Source: Spiroplasma phoeniceum
GTDB taxonomy: Bacteria > Bacillota_I > Bacilli_A > Mycoplasmatales > Mycoplasmataceae
Length of the DNA: 64,000 bases
Direction: 5' to 3'
Assembly (NCBI GenBank): GCA_026239495.1
Contig: CP110830.1
Span: 1,054,001-1,118,000 of the forward strand
This document shows positions 43,658-55,067 of the stretch, in pieces. The notes beneath the pieces are model-generated. The model saw nothing but the letters and a program-made list of their open reading frames with translations, was not told where the DNA came from and did no database searches. Positions within the stretch are counted from its first letter, which is position 1, and every line of letters begins with the position of its first letter. Both the position numbers and the translations under genes were made by a program.

Positions 43658-44754
43658 AGACTTCTTGCGATACCTGGTTTTATTAGACTTCTTGCGATAC
43701 CTGGTTTTATTATTAAAATATTATTATAAAATATAATTTATGAGGATATTAAATTATGAAATTTGATGAATTTAAAAATATTAATGATAAAGAATGATTA
43801 AGATTAACAGGAATAAAACAAGATATTTTTAATAAAATGTTAGATATTTTACAAGTAGCTGAAATAGAAAAATTTAAAAAAGGTGGCAAAGCTAATAAAT
43901 TATCACTAGAAAATCGATTATTGATGACTTTATCGTATTGACGAGAATATCGGACTTATTTTCATCTTGGAAAAAATTTCGGAATTAGTGAAGCTAATTG
44001 TTATCGCAATATCAAGTGAATTGAAGATATTTTAATTAAACACCCTGATTTTCAGCAAGTTGCTGGTAAAAAAGCGCTAATAAATGATTATTTTAATGAT
44101 AAAACTATTATTATTGATGCTACCGAAACCCCAATCCAACGCCCAAAAAAAGACAAAAACAATCTTATTCTGGTAAAAAGAAAAAACACACTATTAAAAC
44201 ACAAGTAATTATCGAACAAGAAACCAAAAAAATTATTGCAACAAGTTTTTCACTTGGTAAAAAACACGATTATGCTTTATTTAAAGAATCAAAAATCGCA
44301 ATTTTAAAAAATACCAAATTAATAGTTGATAGTGGTTATCAAGGAATACAAAAAATTCACAATAATGTTATAATGCCCACAAAGAAAACTAAGAAAAAAC
44401 ATTTAAATAAAGAACAAAAACAACATAATAGACTAGTTTCAAAAATAAGAATTATTATTGAAAATATTTTTGCTATTCTTAAAAAATTTAAAATTATTAC
44501 AGAAAAATATAGAAATCGTAGAAAACGATTTAGTTTAAGATTTAATTTAATTGCTTCAATTTATAATTTACAATTATTATAGTTATCATAAAAGATTTAT
44601 TTAAAATTAACGAATTTGAATAATAAAATAATTTTTCGTTGTGGCAAAATATTAAATTTTTAAATAAAAGACATAATTAATTAAAATTATAATTTTATAT
44701 TAACCCCTTTTTACAAATATTTGAAATTATTTTAATGGGTTATGCAAGAAGTCT
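43658..44754 (+). mobile_element. IS5-family type A copy with extra 27-bp left end, TSD AAT
   Basis: AAT at 43655-43657 and 44755-44757. The complete 1070-bp element is 43685-44754; it is preceded by a duplicate of its own first 27 bases (43658-43684, ending ATT). The empty site is known from the other IS1595 copies, which proves the 3-bp duplication. Confidence 0.92.
43756..44582 (+). CDS. IS5-family transposase (type A), -1 frameshift, apparently intact
   Basis: Two-frame gene identical in layout to the copy at 6096: start MKFDEFKNINDKEW, A7 run at about 44145-44151, second frame ending TAG at 44582. No disabling codon seen. DDE residues are IIIDATETP, LIVDSGYQG and RIIIENIFAILK. Confidence 0.86.
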
Positions 44755-45798
44755 AATATAATACCGTTGATTGTTGGTTTGGTGTTAAACCTTTATGTTG
44801 GTATTTTCATTTTCAGAGCTTTAAATAATTTTGAATATTAGTGAAACCCAAACCATGATAATGAATTAAGGCTTCTTTAAGACTGGATTGTAATTTATTA
44901 ATCTTATTTAACTTTCGATAACTAGTATCAGGGTTTGTACTAGTTTTGGTGGAATATAGAGTAGAATTTGTTTGTTTTGCTACTAATAAATATAGTGGTT
45001 GCATGTCAGAAATAATCGTTGATTTTTCTTTAATCAATTGCTTATTCATATTTTCAATAATTCATTGTTTTTGTAATCGTTTGGTATTGGTAGATTGAAC
45101 AAAAATATTATTATTGCTATCAACTGCCATTTGAATACAGCATTTGGTATTGGTTGAAAATGGATCGAGATGAGTTTTTCGTTTATCAAATTTATCTTTA
45201 AAATTACCTTTATGGATTTCTTTAATAAATGTTTCATCCATTTGAATTTGACCATTTAATTTTTTAAATTTTAATTGGGTATTTTCTAATTGTTTTGATT
45301 GCATTAATTTTTGTCGATTATACCAAGCAGTTTTTGGGGTTGTTTTAATAAAACGAGAAATTATTTTGCTAGATTGTCCTAATAATGCAATTTGAATTAA
45401 TAAATTTCATTGTTCATAATTTAAATGACTTCAATAAGTAAAATGATGACGAAAAGCATCAAAACTAGCACGACATTTTTTACATAAATATTTTTGTTTT
45501 CCTTCAGGATTATGACCATTTTTAACACAATGAAAAGATTTGCAATTAGGACATGTAGTGCCTTTATCTCTAAATTTTTGATCAATTTCATTTAAACGTT
45601 TTTGTTTTTTGATTACCTTTACTTCTTTTTTTATTTTTTCATAAAATTCTAAAAATTGATCATCTGTAAAACTGTTTTTTAATTCTGTAATTATTTTTTC
45701 CATCAATTATTTACCTCTATATATTAAAAATATACCTAAAATTAGGTATATTCTATAAATATCAAGAGTTTTCGACAAAATTAAAGAAATTTTATTCT

Positions 45799-47328
45799 TT
45801 AAATAACAGTTTCCGTAACTCGCAATTCACGGATAACTGTAATAACAATATCACCAGGAATTTCCTTTGCTTGTTTAATTTTTTCCTTAATATCAAGCGC
45901 AATTTTATGAGTACGATCATCATCATTAATAATTGGATTAACAATAACTCGAATTTGTCGTCCTGCTTGTAAAACATAAGCTGATTGGACACCATGGACT
46001 GTTTGGCAAATTTTTTCTAGCTCATTCATTCTAGCAATATAATTTTCAACAGTATTATTACGACTGCCTGGGCGAGCAGCTGACAACGTATCAGCAGCCG
46101 ATACTAAAACAGAATAAGGATTAGTTACTGGTACTTCGCCATGATGCGAAGCGATTGCATTAATAATAATTGGATGTTCATTACATTTTGTTGCAATTTG
46201 AACACCTAAAGTAACATGACTTCCTTCATTTTCAAAATCAACTGCTTTTCCAATATCGTGTAATAACCCAGCACGCATTGCAATTTTAGGGTCTAACCCC
46301 AGTTCACTTGCCATTATTGCTGCTAATTTTGCTACTTCGACAGAATGTAATAAGACGTTTTGACCATAACTAGTTCGATATTTTAAAATTCCTAAGTGAC
46401 TAATTAATTTAATATCTAAATTATCAATTGCTAATTCAGCCGCAATTTCTTTTCCTGCTTCAAGAATTGTCATTTCGATTTCTTCTTGTTCTAATTTGAT
46501 TGTTTCTTCAATTCTCGTTGGTTGAATTCGGCCATCAAGTAATAATTTTCCTAAAGTTTTTTTTGCAATCTCCCGACGAATTGGGTTAAAAGATGAAATT
46601 TGTACAACATTAGGTGTATCATCAATAATTAAATCAACCCCTGCCGCTATTTCGAATGTACGAATATTACGTCCATCTTTCCCAATAATTCGCCCTTTCA
46701 TATTATCATCTTCTAAATAAATTGAAGTTGTTGTTTTTTCTACAACAACTTTTGCTGAATAACGTTCAATTGCAGTAGTAATAATGTTAATGGCTGTTTG
46801 TTTGGCATTAATTTTTGCAGTATTTTCAGCATTTCGTAAAAATTCACCAATTTCCTTTTGATGCCGAGCACTTATTTCTTTAAAAAGGACATCTTTTGCT
46901 TCTTCAAGTGAATATCGGGTAACTTTTTCAAGTTGATGAAGATTTCGTTCTACCATTTCTTGATAATAGTTAATCTTTCCTTGCAATTCTTCTTTCTTGC
47001 GAAACACTTCTTGCTCTTTGCCATTTAATACTTCTTCTCTCTCAACAATTAAACGTTCTCTATCTACTAAAAATTTTTCGGTTGCTAAAAATTCTTCACG
47101 TTTGCTAGTTAATTCATCTTTCATTTTTTGCTTAATTTGTGCTGCTTCAATGCGTCCATCTGCTTTAGCGGCATTAATAATTTTTTTTGCTTTATCTTCT
47201 GCTTGTTTAATTTTTAATTTTGTTTTTTTGATTAATTTAAATTTTAAATATTTTTCAAATAAATATCCAAGAAAGTAAGAACCTATTGCAACAGTAATAA
47301 GTATAATTACTCATATGTGTGTTTGCAT
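45799..47328 (-). CDS. rny: ribonuclease Y
   Basis: 509 residues. An N-terminal membrane anchor (VIILITVAIGSYFLGYLF, with TGA=Trp just before) is followed by a long coiled coil (about residues 40-200), a KH domain with GRIIGKDGRNIRTFE and an HD domain with LLHDIGKA, whose His-Asp pair binds the catalytic metal. It is a membrane-bound endonuclease that starts bulk mRNA decay, working with DEAD-box helicases. The start ATG 47328 has AAGGAG upstream; internal Met codons are not the start. IS1595-family copies lie on both sides (13 bp beyond the stop and 130 bp before the start). Confidence 0.96.
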
Positions 47329-47420
47329 AATTATTTCTCCTTTACTTAAAAGATTAAGTAAGAAGTATTAATTTTAAATATATAAGTGGAATGCTAGAAA
47401 TGAAATTATTGCCAAATATC

Positions 47421-47426
47421 ATTATA
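47421..47426 (-). promoter_or_regulatory. candidate -10 box of rny
   Basis: On the minus strand TATAAT, preceded by AATAG, lies about 93 bases upstream of rny between the gene and the IS1595-family element. No convincing -35 is visible at the usual distance. Confidence 0.35.
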
Positions 47427-47458
47427 CTATTTTTTAGAAAAATTTTTGCATAAGATTT

Positions 47459-48601
47459 CTTTAATTTTGTCGAAAACTCTTGATATTTATAGAATATACC
47501 TAATTTTAGGTATATTTTTAATATATAGAGGTAAATAATTGATGGAAAAAATAATTACAGAATTAAAAAACAGTTTTACAGATGATCAATTTTTAGAATT
47601 TTATGAAAAAATAAAAAAAGAAGTAAAGGTAATCAAAAAACAAAAACGTTTAAATGAAATTGATCAAAAATTTAGAGATAAAGGCATTACATGTCCTAAT
47701 TGCAAATCTTTTCATTGTGTTAAAAATGGTCATAATCCTGAAGGAAAACAAAAATATTTATGTAAAAAATGTCGTGCTAGTTTTGATGCTTTTCGTCATC
47801 ATTTTACTTATTGAAGTCATTTAAATTATGAACAATGAAATTTATTAATTCAAATTGCATTATTAGGACAATCTAGCAAAATAATTTCTCGTTTTATTAA
47901 AACAACCCCAAAAACTGCTTGGTATAATCGACAAAAATTAATGCAATCAAAACAATTAGAAAATACCCAATTAAAATTTAAAAAATTAAATGGTCAAATT
48001 CAAATGGATGAAACATTTATTAAAGAAATCCATAAAGGTAATTTTAAAGATAAATTTGATAAACGAAAAACTCATCTCGATCCATTTTCAACCAATACCA
48101 AATGCTGTATTCAAATGGCAGTTGATAGCAATAATAATATTTTTGTTCAATCTACCAATACCAAACGATTACAAAAACAATGAATTATTGAAAATATGAA
48201 TAAGCAATTGATTAAAGAAAAATCAACGATTATTTCTGACACGCAACCACTATATTTATTAGTAGCAAAACAAACAAATTCTACTCTATATTCCACCAAA
48301 ACTAGCACAAACCCTGATACTAGTTATCGAAAGTTAAATAAGATTAATAAATTACAATCCAGTCTTAAAGAAGCCTTAATTCATTATCATGGTTTGGGTT
48401 TCACTAATATTCAAAATTATTTAAAGCTCTGAAAATGAAAATACCAACATAAAGGTTTAACACCAAACCAACAATCAACGGTATTATATTTTAACGTTTA
48501 AAAAATTTAAAACAAAATCATAATCTTACACAAAATTAGTTTTTAAATTGTCATATTGATGATTTTTTTTATTTCATCAAGAGTTTTCGACAAAATTAAA
48601 G
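47459..48601 (+). mobile_element. IS1595-family element, complete, TSD TAAGATTT
   Basis: 1143 bp with CTTTAATTTTGTCGAAAACT ends and TAAGATTT exactly duplicated at 47451-47458 and 48602-48609. Carries one uninterrupted transposase gene. Confidence 0.95.
47542..48501 (+). CDS. IS1595-family (ISXO2-like) transposase
   Basis: 319 residues in one frame with TGA=Trp. An N-terminal helix is followed by a zinc ribbon (CPNC at about residue 53 and CKKC about 25 residues later), a helix-turn-helix-like region and the ISXO2-type catalytic domain with GQIQMDETFIK (first acidic residue) and STIISD (second). ATG chosen over an in-frame TTG one codon upstream; AGAGG is nine bases before the ATG. Looks functional. 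Confidence 0.9.
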
Positions 48602-48680
48602 TAAGATTTCAATTTTATAGGAATATTTTTTCATTTCAACCCTATATTTTAATATTTTTTTATTATTTTTATTAACTTGT

Positions 48681-49581
48681 AGATTGTAAATGCAAGTGCA
48701 ACAAATCAAGTCAGAAATGAACATCTAAAATAAAAATTATGTTAAAATTTTATTAAAAAATGTTCTTTTTATTTTATTTATTTCAAATTTAATAATTGTT
48801 TGCAGAACGAATATTATTTGAACCATAATAAATTGAATTTTAACTAGGGCTAATTCTTCATGATTGACTACCATCTTCATTATCACTAACAAAAGTGACT
48901 ATTATCTGTGTTATATCTATATTCGGGTTGCATTAACTTAATCTAGTCAGAATTATTTTGCAATTATTAATGGGTAGTTCTACTAAGTTATGGTTTGTAA
49001 TTACAGTTGATAGCGAAAATTGCGATAGAATAAGGGCTGTTGACTTTCAATTTGTCTTTTATTTTTAATATTTTTTGATTAATAGAAACTTTCAACAATT
49101 ACCATTGGTATGATCTTTACAATAATTATTATTGTACTTAACAAACTTAGTAATTTATTCATATCTACATCTATTTCTTTCATTTATGCTTATAGTTAAC
49201 TATCTAAAATGTAATATTATTTTTAAATTTTGTATTAATTAAATAGTAACACATTTTATAAAAATTAATAGAATATATTGTTCGTCTTTTTTTACACAGT
49301 ATTGATAACATTAGGTAGTAATAAAAAAGTTTAGGTTTTGGTATAAAAATTATTCTTTATTTTAAATATATTTCTAAAACACTGATAAATCAACCTTTTA
49401 AAAATTTATCTAATTATTTTATTTATATTTTTTATAAAACCTAAGCTTTTGTAATACTATCTAACATCTTTTCCATACTTAGTTACTAAGGACCGCAAAA
49501 TAAAATAATGTTTTCTTTCCATTAAAAAATTAACTCCTTTCTAGGTTGATTTGTTACACTTCATATTGCATTTTACAACTT
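48681..49581 (-). other. decayed mobile-element or lipoprotein remnant region
   Basis: Both edges carry related inverted sequences (AGATTGTAAATGCAAGTG at the left; the inverse of AAGTTGTAAAATGCAATATG at the right), similar to the ends of 34008-34207. Inside, minus-strand pieces such as MERKHYFILRSLVTKYGKDV (start 49522 after AAGGAG) and a hydrophobic LLSLLSTIIIIVKIIPMVI are open only briefly, with many stops. The small element at 49314-49461 is inserted. Identity cannot be decided. Confidence 0.35.
49314..49461. mobile_element. small non-autonomous element (GGTAGTA family), copy 4
   Basis: 148 bp, first subfamily, ends GGTAGTAAT... and ...ACTATC. Flanking octamers TAACATTA and TAACATCT agree at six of eight positions, an imperfect duplication suggesting later mutation. 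Confidence 0.82.
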
Positions 49582-49631
49582 TTAATCTAATTTTAATCAA
49601 TTTCAACATCATATTTCTTTTTAATTTCATT

Positions 49632-50096
49632 AGACTTATTGCGTAACCTATTAAAAAATTGCAAATATTTGTAAAAAGACGCTAATAGAAAAATATAATT
49701 TTAATTAATTATGTTTTTTATTTAAAAATTTAATATTTTGCCACAACAAAAAATGAATTTATTGTTTAAATTCTTTAATTTTAAATAAATCTTCTATACT
49801 AACTGCAAATTATAAATTGAAGCAATTAAATTAAATCTTAAACTAAATCGTTTTCTTCGATTACGATATTTTTCTGTAATAATTTTAAATTTTTTAAGAA
49901 TAGCAAAAATATTTTCAATAATAATTCTCATTTTTGAAACTATTCTATTGCGTTTTTTTGTACTTTATTTAAAGGGTTTTTCTTTGTTTTTTTTGTAGGT
50001 ATTAGAACATTATTGTGAATTTTTTGAATTCCTCGATAACCACTATCAACTATTAATTTGGTATTTTTTAAAATTGAGATTTTTGATTCTTTAAAT
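49632..50096 (-). mobile_element. IS5-family type B right-end fragment
   Basis: Right inverted repeat AGACTTATTGCG and the C-terminal half of the transposase, cut after TTTAAAT by the next element. The missing half is not present after 51836. Confidence 0.82.
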
Positions 50097-50763
50097 AGAC
50101 TTCTTGCATAACCCATTAAAATAATTTCAAATATTTGTAAAAAGGGGTTAATATAAAATTATAATTTTAATTAATTATGTCTTTTATTTAAAAATTTAAT
50201 ATTTTGCCACAACGAAAAATTATTTTATTATTCAAATTCGTTAATTTTAAATAAATCTTTTATGATAACTATAATAATTGTAAATTATAAATTGAAGCAA
50301 TTAAATTAAATCTTAAACTAAATCGTTTTCTACGATTTATATATTTTTCTGTAATAATTTTAAATTTTTTAAGAATAGCAAAAATATTTTCAATAATAAT
50401 TCTTATTTTTGAAACTAGTCTATTATGTTGTTTTTGTTCTTTATTTAAATGTTTTTTCTTAGTTTTCTTTGTGGGCATTATAACATTATTGTGAATTTTT
50501 TGTATTCCTTGATAACCACTATCAACTATTAATTTGGTATTTTTTAAAATTGCGATTTTTGATTCTTTAAATAAAGCATAATCGTGTTTTTTACCAAGTG
50601 AAAAACTTGTTGCAATAATTTTTTTGGTTTCTTGTTCGATAATTACTTGTGTTTTAATAGTGTGTTTTTTCTTTTTACCAGAATAAGATTGTTTTTGTCT
50701 TTTTTTGGCGTTGGATTGGGGTTTCGGTAACATCAATAATAATAGTTTTATCATTAAAATAAT
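50097..50763 (-). mobile_element. IS5-family type A fragment
   Basis: Right end and C-terminal two thirds of a type A gene up to the IIIDVTETP region, cut after AAAATAAT by the following element. The left part is missing. Confidence 0.82.
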
Positions 50764-51836
50764 AGACTTCTTGCTTAACCTAATATAATTATTTTAAAAT
50801 TCCTATAAAATATTTTTAAATTAAAATAGAAATTATAGGAGATTAAAATTATGAAATTTGATAAATTTAATTTTATTAATGATAAATAATTGTTGCGATT
50901 AACCGGAGCAAAAAAATCTACTTTTAATAAAATGTTAAATATTTTACAAGTAGCTGAAATAGAAAAATTTAAAAAAGGTGGCAAAAATAATAAATTATTA
51001 CTAGAAAATCGGCTACTAATGACTTTATCGTATTGACGAGAATATCGGACTTATTTTCATCTTGCTAAAAGTTTTGATATTAGTTAATCTAGTTGTTATC
51101 TCAATATCAAGTGAATTGAAGATATTTTAATTAAATACTCTGATTTTCAACAACTCGCTGGTAAAAAATCGCTAATAAATGATTGTTTTAATGATAAAAC
51201 TATTATTATTGATGTTACCGAAACCCCAATCCAACGCCCAAAAAAAGACGAAAACAATCTTATTCTGGTGAAAAGAAAAAACACACCATTAAAACGCAAG
51301 TAATTATCGAACAATAAACCAAAAAAATTATTGCAACAATTTTTTCGATTGGGAAAAACATGATTATGCTTTATTTAAAGAATCAAAAATCTCAATTTTA
51401 AAAAATACCAAATTAATAGTTGATAGTGGTTATCGAGGAATTCAAAAAATTCACAATAATGTTATAATACCTACAAAAAAACAAAAAAAACCGTTTAAAT
51501 AAAGTACAAAAAAAACGTAATAGAATAGTTTCAAAAATGATAATTATTATTGAAAATATTTTTGCTATTCTTAAAAAATTTAAAATTATTACAGAAAAAT
51601 ATCGTAATCGAAGAAAACGATTTAGTTTAAGATTTAATTTAATTGCTTCAATTTATAATTTGCAGTTAGCATAGAAGATTTATTTAAAATTAAAGAATTT
51701 AAATAATAAATTCATTTTTTGTTGTGGCAAAATATTAAATTTTTAAATAAAAAACATAATTAATTAAAATTATATTTTTCTATTAGTGTCTTTTTACAAA
51801 TATTTGCAATTTTTTAATAGGTTTCGCAAGAAGTCT
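50764..51836 (+). mobile_element. IS5-family type B copy, TSD AAT, inactive
   Basis: Complete ends with AAT at 50761-50763 and 51837-51839. A TAA at the fourth codon of the INDKELL stretch and others (ISE to IS-stop) kill the transposase. Confidence 0.86.
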
Positions 51837-52122
51837 AATAAATAAAAGTTTATAACTCTTTTTATTAATAATTACTAAAATGGGTACATTCTAATTTTTG
51901 TGTCCTTTCTTTTTTTATTCATTATTTTTTAGAAGCCATACTACGGTTGTTTGATATTAAATGATTAATAAAAAAATAAAATTTATTTTTATAATTTAAT
52001 TATTAACAACCTAAACCTTTTTATTTTGATTTAGTAATTTTATTATACATAAATATTAAATATAATATATTATTACTTAGTTAATATTTTTTGCTGCATT
52101 TGCAATTAAAATTTACAAATGA
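51837..52122. other. intergenic region, nothing recognised
   Basis: About 285 AT-rich bases between an IS5-like copy and the terminator of the ferritin-like gene. Only short open frames. A stretch near 52090-52116 (GCTGCATTTGCAATTAAAATTTACAA) faintly resembles the element ends at 34008 and 48681. Confidence 0.3.
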
Positions 52123-52160
52123 AAAAAATGTTTTTTCTTTTTAAGAAAAAACATTTTTTA
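52123..52160 (-). terminator. Rho-independent terminator of the ferritin-like gene
   Basis: Near-perfect palindrome: AAAAAATGTTTTTTCTT facing AAGAAAAAACATTTTTT around a few bases, overlapping the stop codon, with a T tract on the minus strand. Confidence 0.85.
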
Positions 52161-52682
52161 TGCATGGGGACTAAACGGGTCAATAACTGTTAAAGTATCT
52201 GGTTCTTCTTTTTCTCCCATTTTTCGATCAATTTTATAATAACTATTATTTGACATTTTAATTCATTCAATAATATCTTTTACTTCAGCTAATTCCTCAT
52301 AAAAGTCAATAATAAATCAATCATAAAATTTATAAGTAACTAAATCACCAAGTGTATTGGCCTGCTGTGCTAATTTATTTGTTAATTCAGCAAAATATGC
52401 TCGTTTTGTTTGATAGGTTTCCATTAATTCAATAATATTTTTAATATCTTTATATTCTTCAGCAATATTTTTAATCTGATAATATCCCTCGCGGTCTAAA
52501 ATAAAATTAATAATTCGACGTTGATGTAAAACTTCATCTTGTGCTTGAACTTGGAAATAATGTCTAAAACCAGGAAACCCTAAATTATCAGCGGCTGAAC
52601 TTAAATTATAACAAAATAATTGCATTTTGATGTGTTCATCAATATAATGTTGTAAATCTTTTTCAATGTTTTTTGTTAACAT
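52158..52682 (-). CDS. ferritin-like iron-storage protein
   Basis: 174 residues, the usual length of bacterial non-haem ferritins. The four-helix pattern is visible: DLQHYIDEHIKMQLFCYNLS, GFRHYFQVQAQDEVLHQRRI (E and H ligands of the di-iron centre) and a later helix with ELTNKLAQQANT. It should oxidise and store iron. The start was set at ATG 52682 (MLTKNIEKDL) because AGAGAGG lies eight bases upstream; an in-frame ATG 11 codons earlier has no such site. TGA=Trp follows YKFYD. Lies directly downstream of lgt. Confidence 0.85.
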
Positions 52683-52728
52683 AATTTTTCCTCTCTTTCT
52701 ATTCTTATTGTACACTCTTAAAAGTTAA

Positions 52729-54612
52729 TTATTCTCATTTTAATTTAAAAGCAATTTTTTTATTAAAGTAATAAAATTGATTTTCTTTAAATTGGAATTT
52801 GGATATTTCAATTTTTTTTTCTTTTGGATTAATTTTTAATTCATCAAAAGCAATTAAATCATTCAAATCAAGATCAAAAATTATTGTTTTTTGTTCATTA
52901 ATATGAGGATAAAATTGATACCACCTCGTTTTAATTTCATTTGCCTTTTCAGGAGTATGAATAATAGCATTTAATAATAATCCCAATTTTTTTTTCGTTA
53001 AGGTAAAATAATTATTATCATCAGTTTTTGATAATATTAATGTTGTTTGTTGTAAAATTTTACTTAAATTAAATTTAAAAGTTTGATTAACAACTAATTC
53101 ATCAATAAATTTATTATTTGTTCCTGGTAAAACAATTATTTTAAAACTATAATTAATAACTTCATGCTTGCTTGCTTCTTGTTCATTTGTTTTACTGTAT
53201 TTTAATTCAAAATATTTTTCAAAAGGTTCACCTTGATATCCTAAGAATTCCATAACTTTTGTCTTAATGAATGCTGGTAATTTATTAACATAATTATCTT
53301 CGCCAATAATAATACTATTATTTAAATATTTTTCAAATTTTCATGTTTGCAAATTATGAAAATCAACATATTCTTTTTCATACATAATTCCATTTTTACG
53401 TGATTTTTTCGGCGCTCATCATTGCGCATAAATTGCTAATCCTAAACCAATTAGTGCAATTAAAATTAAGACCGTATAATCTAGCGTACGATGATTTTTA
53501 ATAAATAAACTTGTGTCATCATCACGTTGTGTTTCTAAAATAAAACGAATCAAATTTCATAAAAAGAAATAAAAACCAGTTTGTACCCCGCTACGCGTGA
53601 TTGAATAACGACCCGGATTATTTAATTTTGTTAATGCAGCACTATCATTATGTCATCATTTTTTAATTCTATTGGTAAAACTATTTTGTTTTTTTGAACT
53701 ATCTATTTGCCCACTTTTTTTAACCATTTCATCTAATTGCTTTTGGTTTGGTACATAGTTAAAATATGCTTTATCCCAAACTTCTTTTCAAGTCATTTTA
53801 TCAAGTTTAAGATATTTTCGATTAAAAAAATGAATAAAATTATATTTTAAATCAAAAGGATATTCTTTGGCGTCTTTCCCCCATGGTTTTTTACTAAATA
53901 ATTGTCCAGCAACAGGAATAAAAAAAGTAATAAATAATCATGCTAAGAAATTAAAGAATGATTCATATAAAAAGATCGGTTGGTGAAAGACAATTTTACC
54001 AAGGTTATTTGTTTCTGATGATAAAACGTCTCACTGCCATAAGTTATCCCGAATAAAAGCTGGTAATCAACTTAATGAATCATATGAAGTAACGCTTCCT
54101 AATAATTCATGATTAAAAAAATTACCTCAACGTCCTAATACTTGTCCTAATAAAATGTTTGGAATAATACAATCCGTATAAACTAAAAGTGAAACTTTTT
54201 CTTTTCGATCAACAATTTCAAAAACAATTAAGCCAGTAATTGTTCCGAACAAAACACCACCATGAATACTCATCCCAGCTTTTCAAAACGCAAATAAAGA
54301 CCAAAATGGAACATCACCCGGTTCTGAAATTCAAGGGTGATTAGCATCATTATTAAATTTTCCAAAAAAACTTGCTCCAAATAATGAAAATGGAATAATA
54401 GCAAAAATTGATCAAATTAATGCTTCAATTGGAACCTTTTTTAATTTTAGTCGAATAAAACAGGCTAAAACCGAACAAATCATTCCTATTGTAATAAAAA
54501 CAGCATACATGTGAATTCATCCGCCATATGTTGCCAAAATATTATGTGTTGTATTACTCGGCGTAATTCATTCTGGATTTGGTGGTACTCTTGTTAATAA
54601 TAAACTGCTCAT
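52729..54612 (-). CDS. lgt: prolipoprotein diacylglyceryl transferase with long C-terminal extension
   Basis: 627 residues, against about 260-300 for usual Lgt. The first ~400 residues are multi-pass membrane with MSIHGGVLFG and the signature LGRWGNFFNHELLG and IFLYES, which define Lgt: it moves diacylglycerol from phosphatidylglycerol to the lipobox cysteine. A polar insert (KSGQIDSSKKQNSF) separates the last membrane segments. The final ~190 residues (from about KNGIMYEKEYVDF) form a soluble, mostly beta/alpha domain of unknown role. Many TGA=Trp. ATG 54612 with AAGGAGTG. Substrates would include lipoproteins such as the one at 22066. Confidence 0.92.
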
Positions 54613-54792
54613 TTATTTTTTCACTCCTTAATTGTTTTTATTTTCTAAATTATAAAACAATACATAATTATTATATATCAAGTTCAAATAAAAAAGTCTA
54701 TTTATTTTTAAGACTTAATTGTAGTCTTACTTTTTTTAAATTATAATTTACTTAAAACAATATTAATTTTAGAAAGCGATGTGAAATAACAA

Positions 54793-55067
54793 ATGACTAG
54801 CACTGTATTATCAGAAACAGCAGTTAATAAAATTAAAGCACTTCATCAAGAACATATACAAAATCATTATCGAAAAATTACTAGTTTTTGACGTAAATCA
54901 ATTATTGTTGATTTTATTTTTAGTTCATTAATCTTAATTTTTACTACTGATTTATTTATTGGTATTATTCTTACTTTTATTGCTAATAATAATGGCCCTG
55001 CACTTACATTTTATTTAATATAATTACATTTACCGCTGTTAGTAATAACAATTGTTGTTTATATATT
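54793..55067 (+). pseudogene. membrane-protein 5' fragment, cut by IS5-like composite
   Basis: ATG 54793, MTSTVLSETAVNKIKALHQE..., then KITSFWRKSIIVDFIFSSLIL, a pattern like the R..iD first helix of RDD-family proteins, and a second hydrophobic segment. TAA at 55021-55023 interrupts it, open frame resumes (LHLPLLVITIVVYI) and the element at 55068 ends it. The KGKTLG motif of the fragment near 34470 would fit the lost part, but this is only a suggestion. Confidence 0.45.

Larger units (their letters stand above)
43544..45786 (-). mobile_element. IS1595-family element interrupted by IS5-like copy, TSD AAATTTTA
   Basis: Terminal repeats CTTTAATTTTGTCGAAAACT and its inverse, with AAATTTTA exactly duplicated at 43536-43543 and 45787-45794. 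The transposase (start 45703) has an N-terminal zinc ribbon (CPNC ... CKKC) and is interrupted four or so codons before its stop by the element 43658-44754. Removing that and one AAT restores the sequence of the intact copy. Located between ffh and rny. Confidence 0.92.

Noticed and set aside
45046-45255. Second overlapping ORF inside IS1595 copies (MVKFKWMKHLLKK...)
   Set aside because: It is an alternate frame of the transposase at all three copies; the zinc-ribbon and catalytic motifs are in the other frame.
46997-47278. Plus-strand ORF inside rny
   Set aside because: It lies antisense to the coiled-coil region of rny; low-complexity mirror of a real gene.
43544-48609. rny as cargo of an IS1595 composite transposon
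   Set aside because: Each IS1595 copy has its own exact 8-bp target duplication, so the copies inserted separately.
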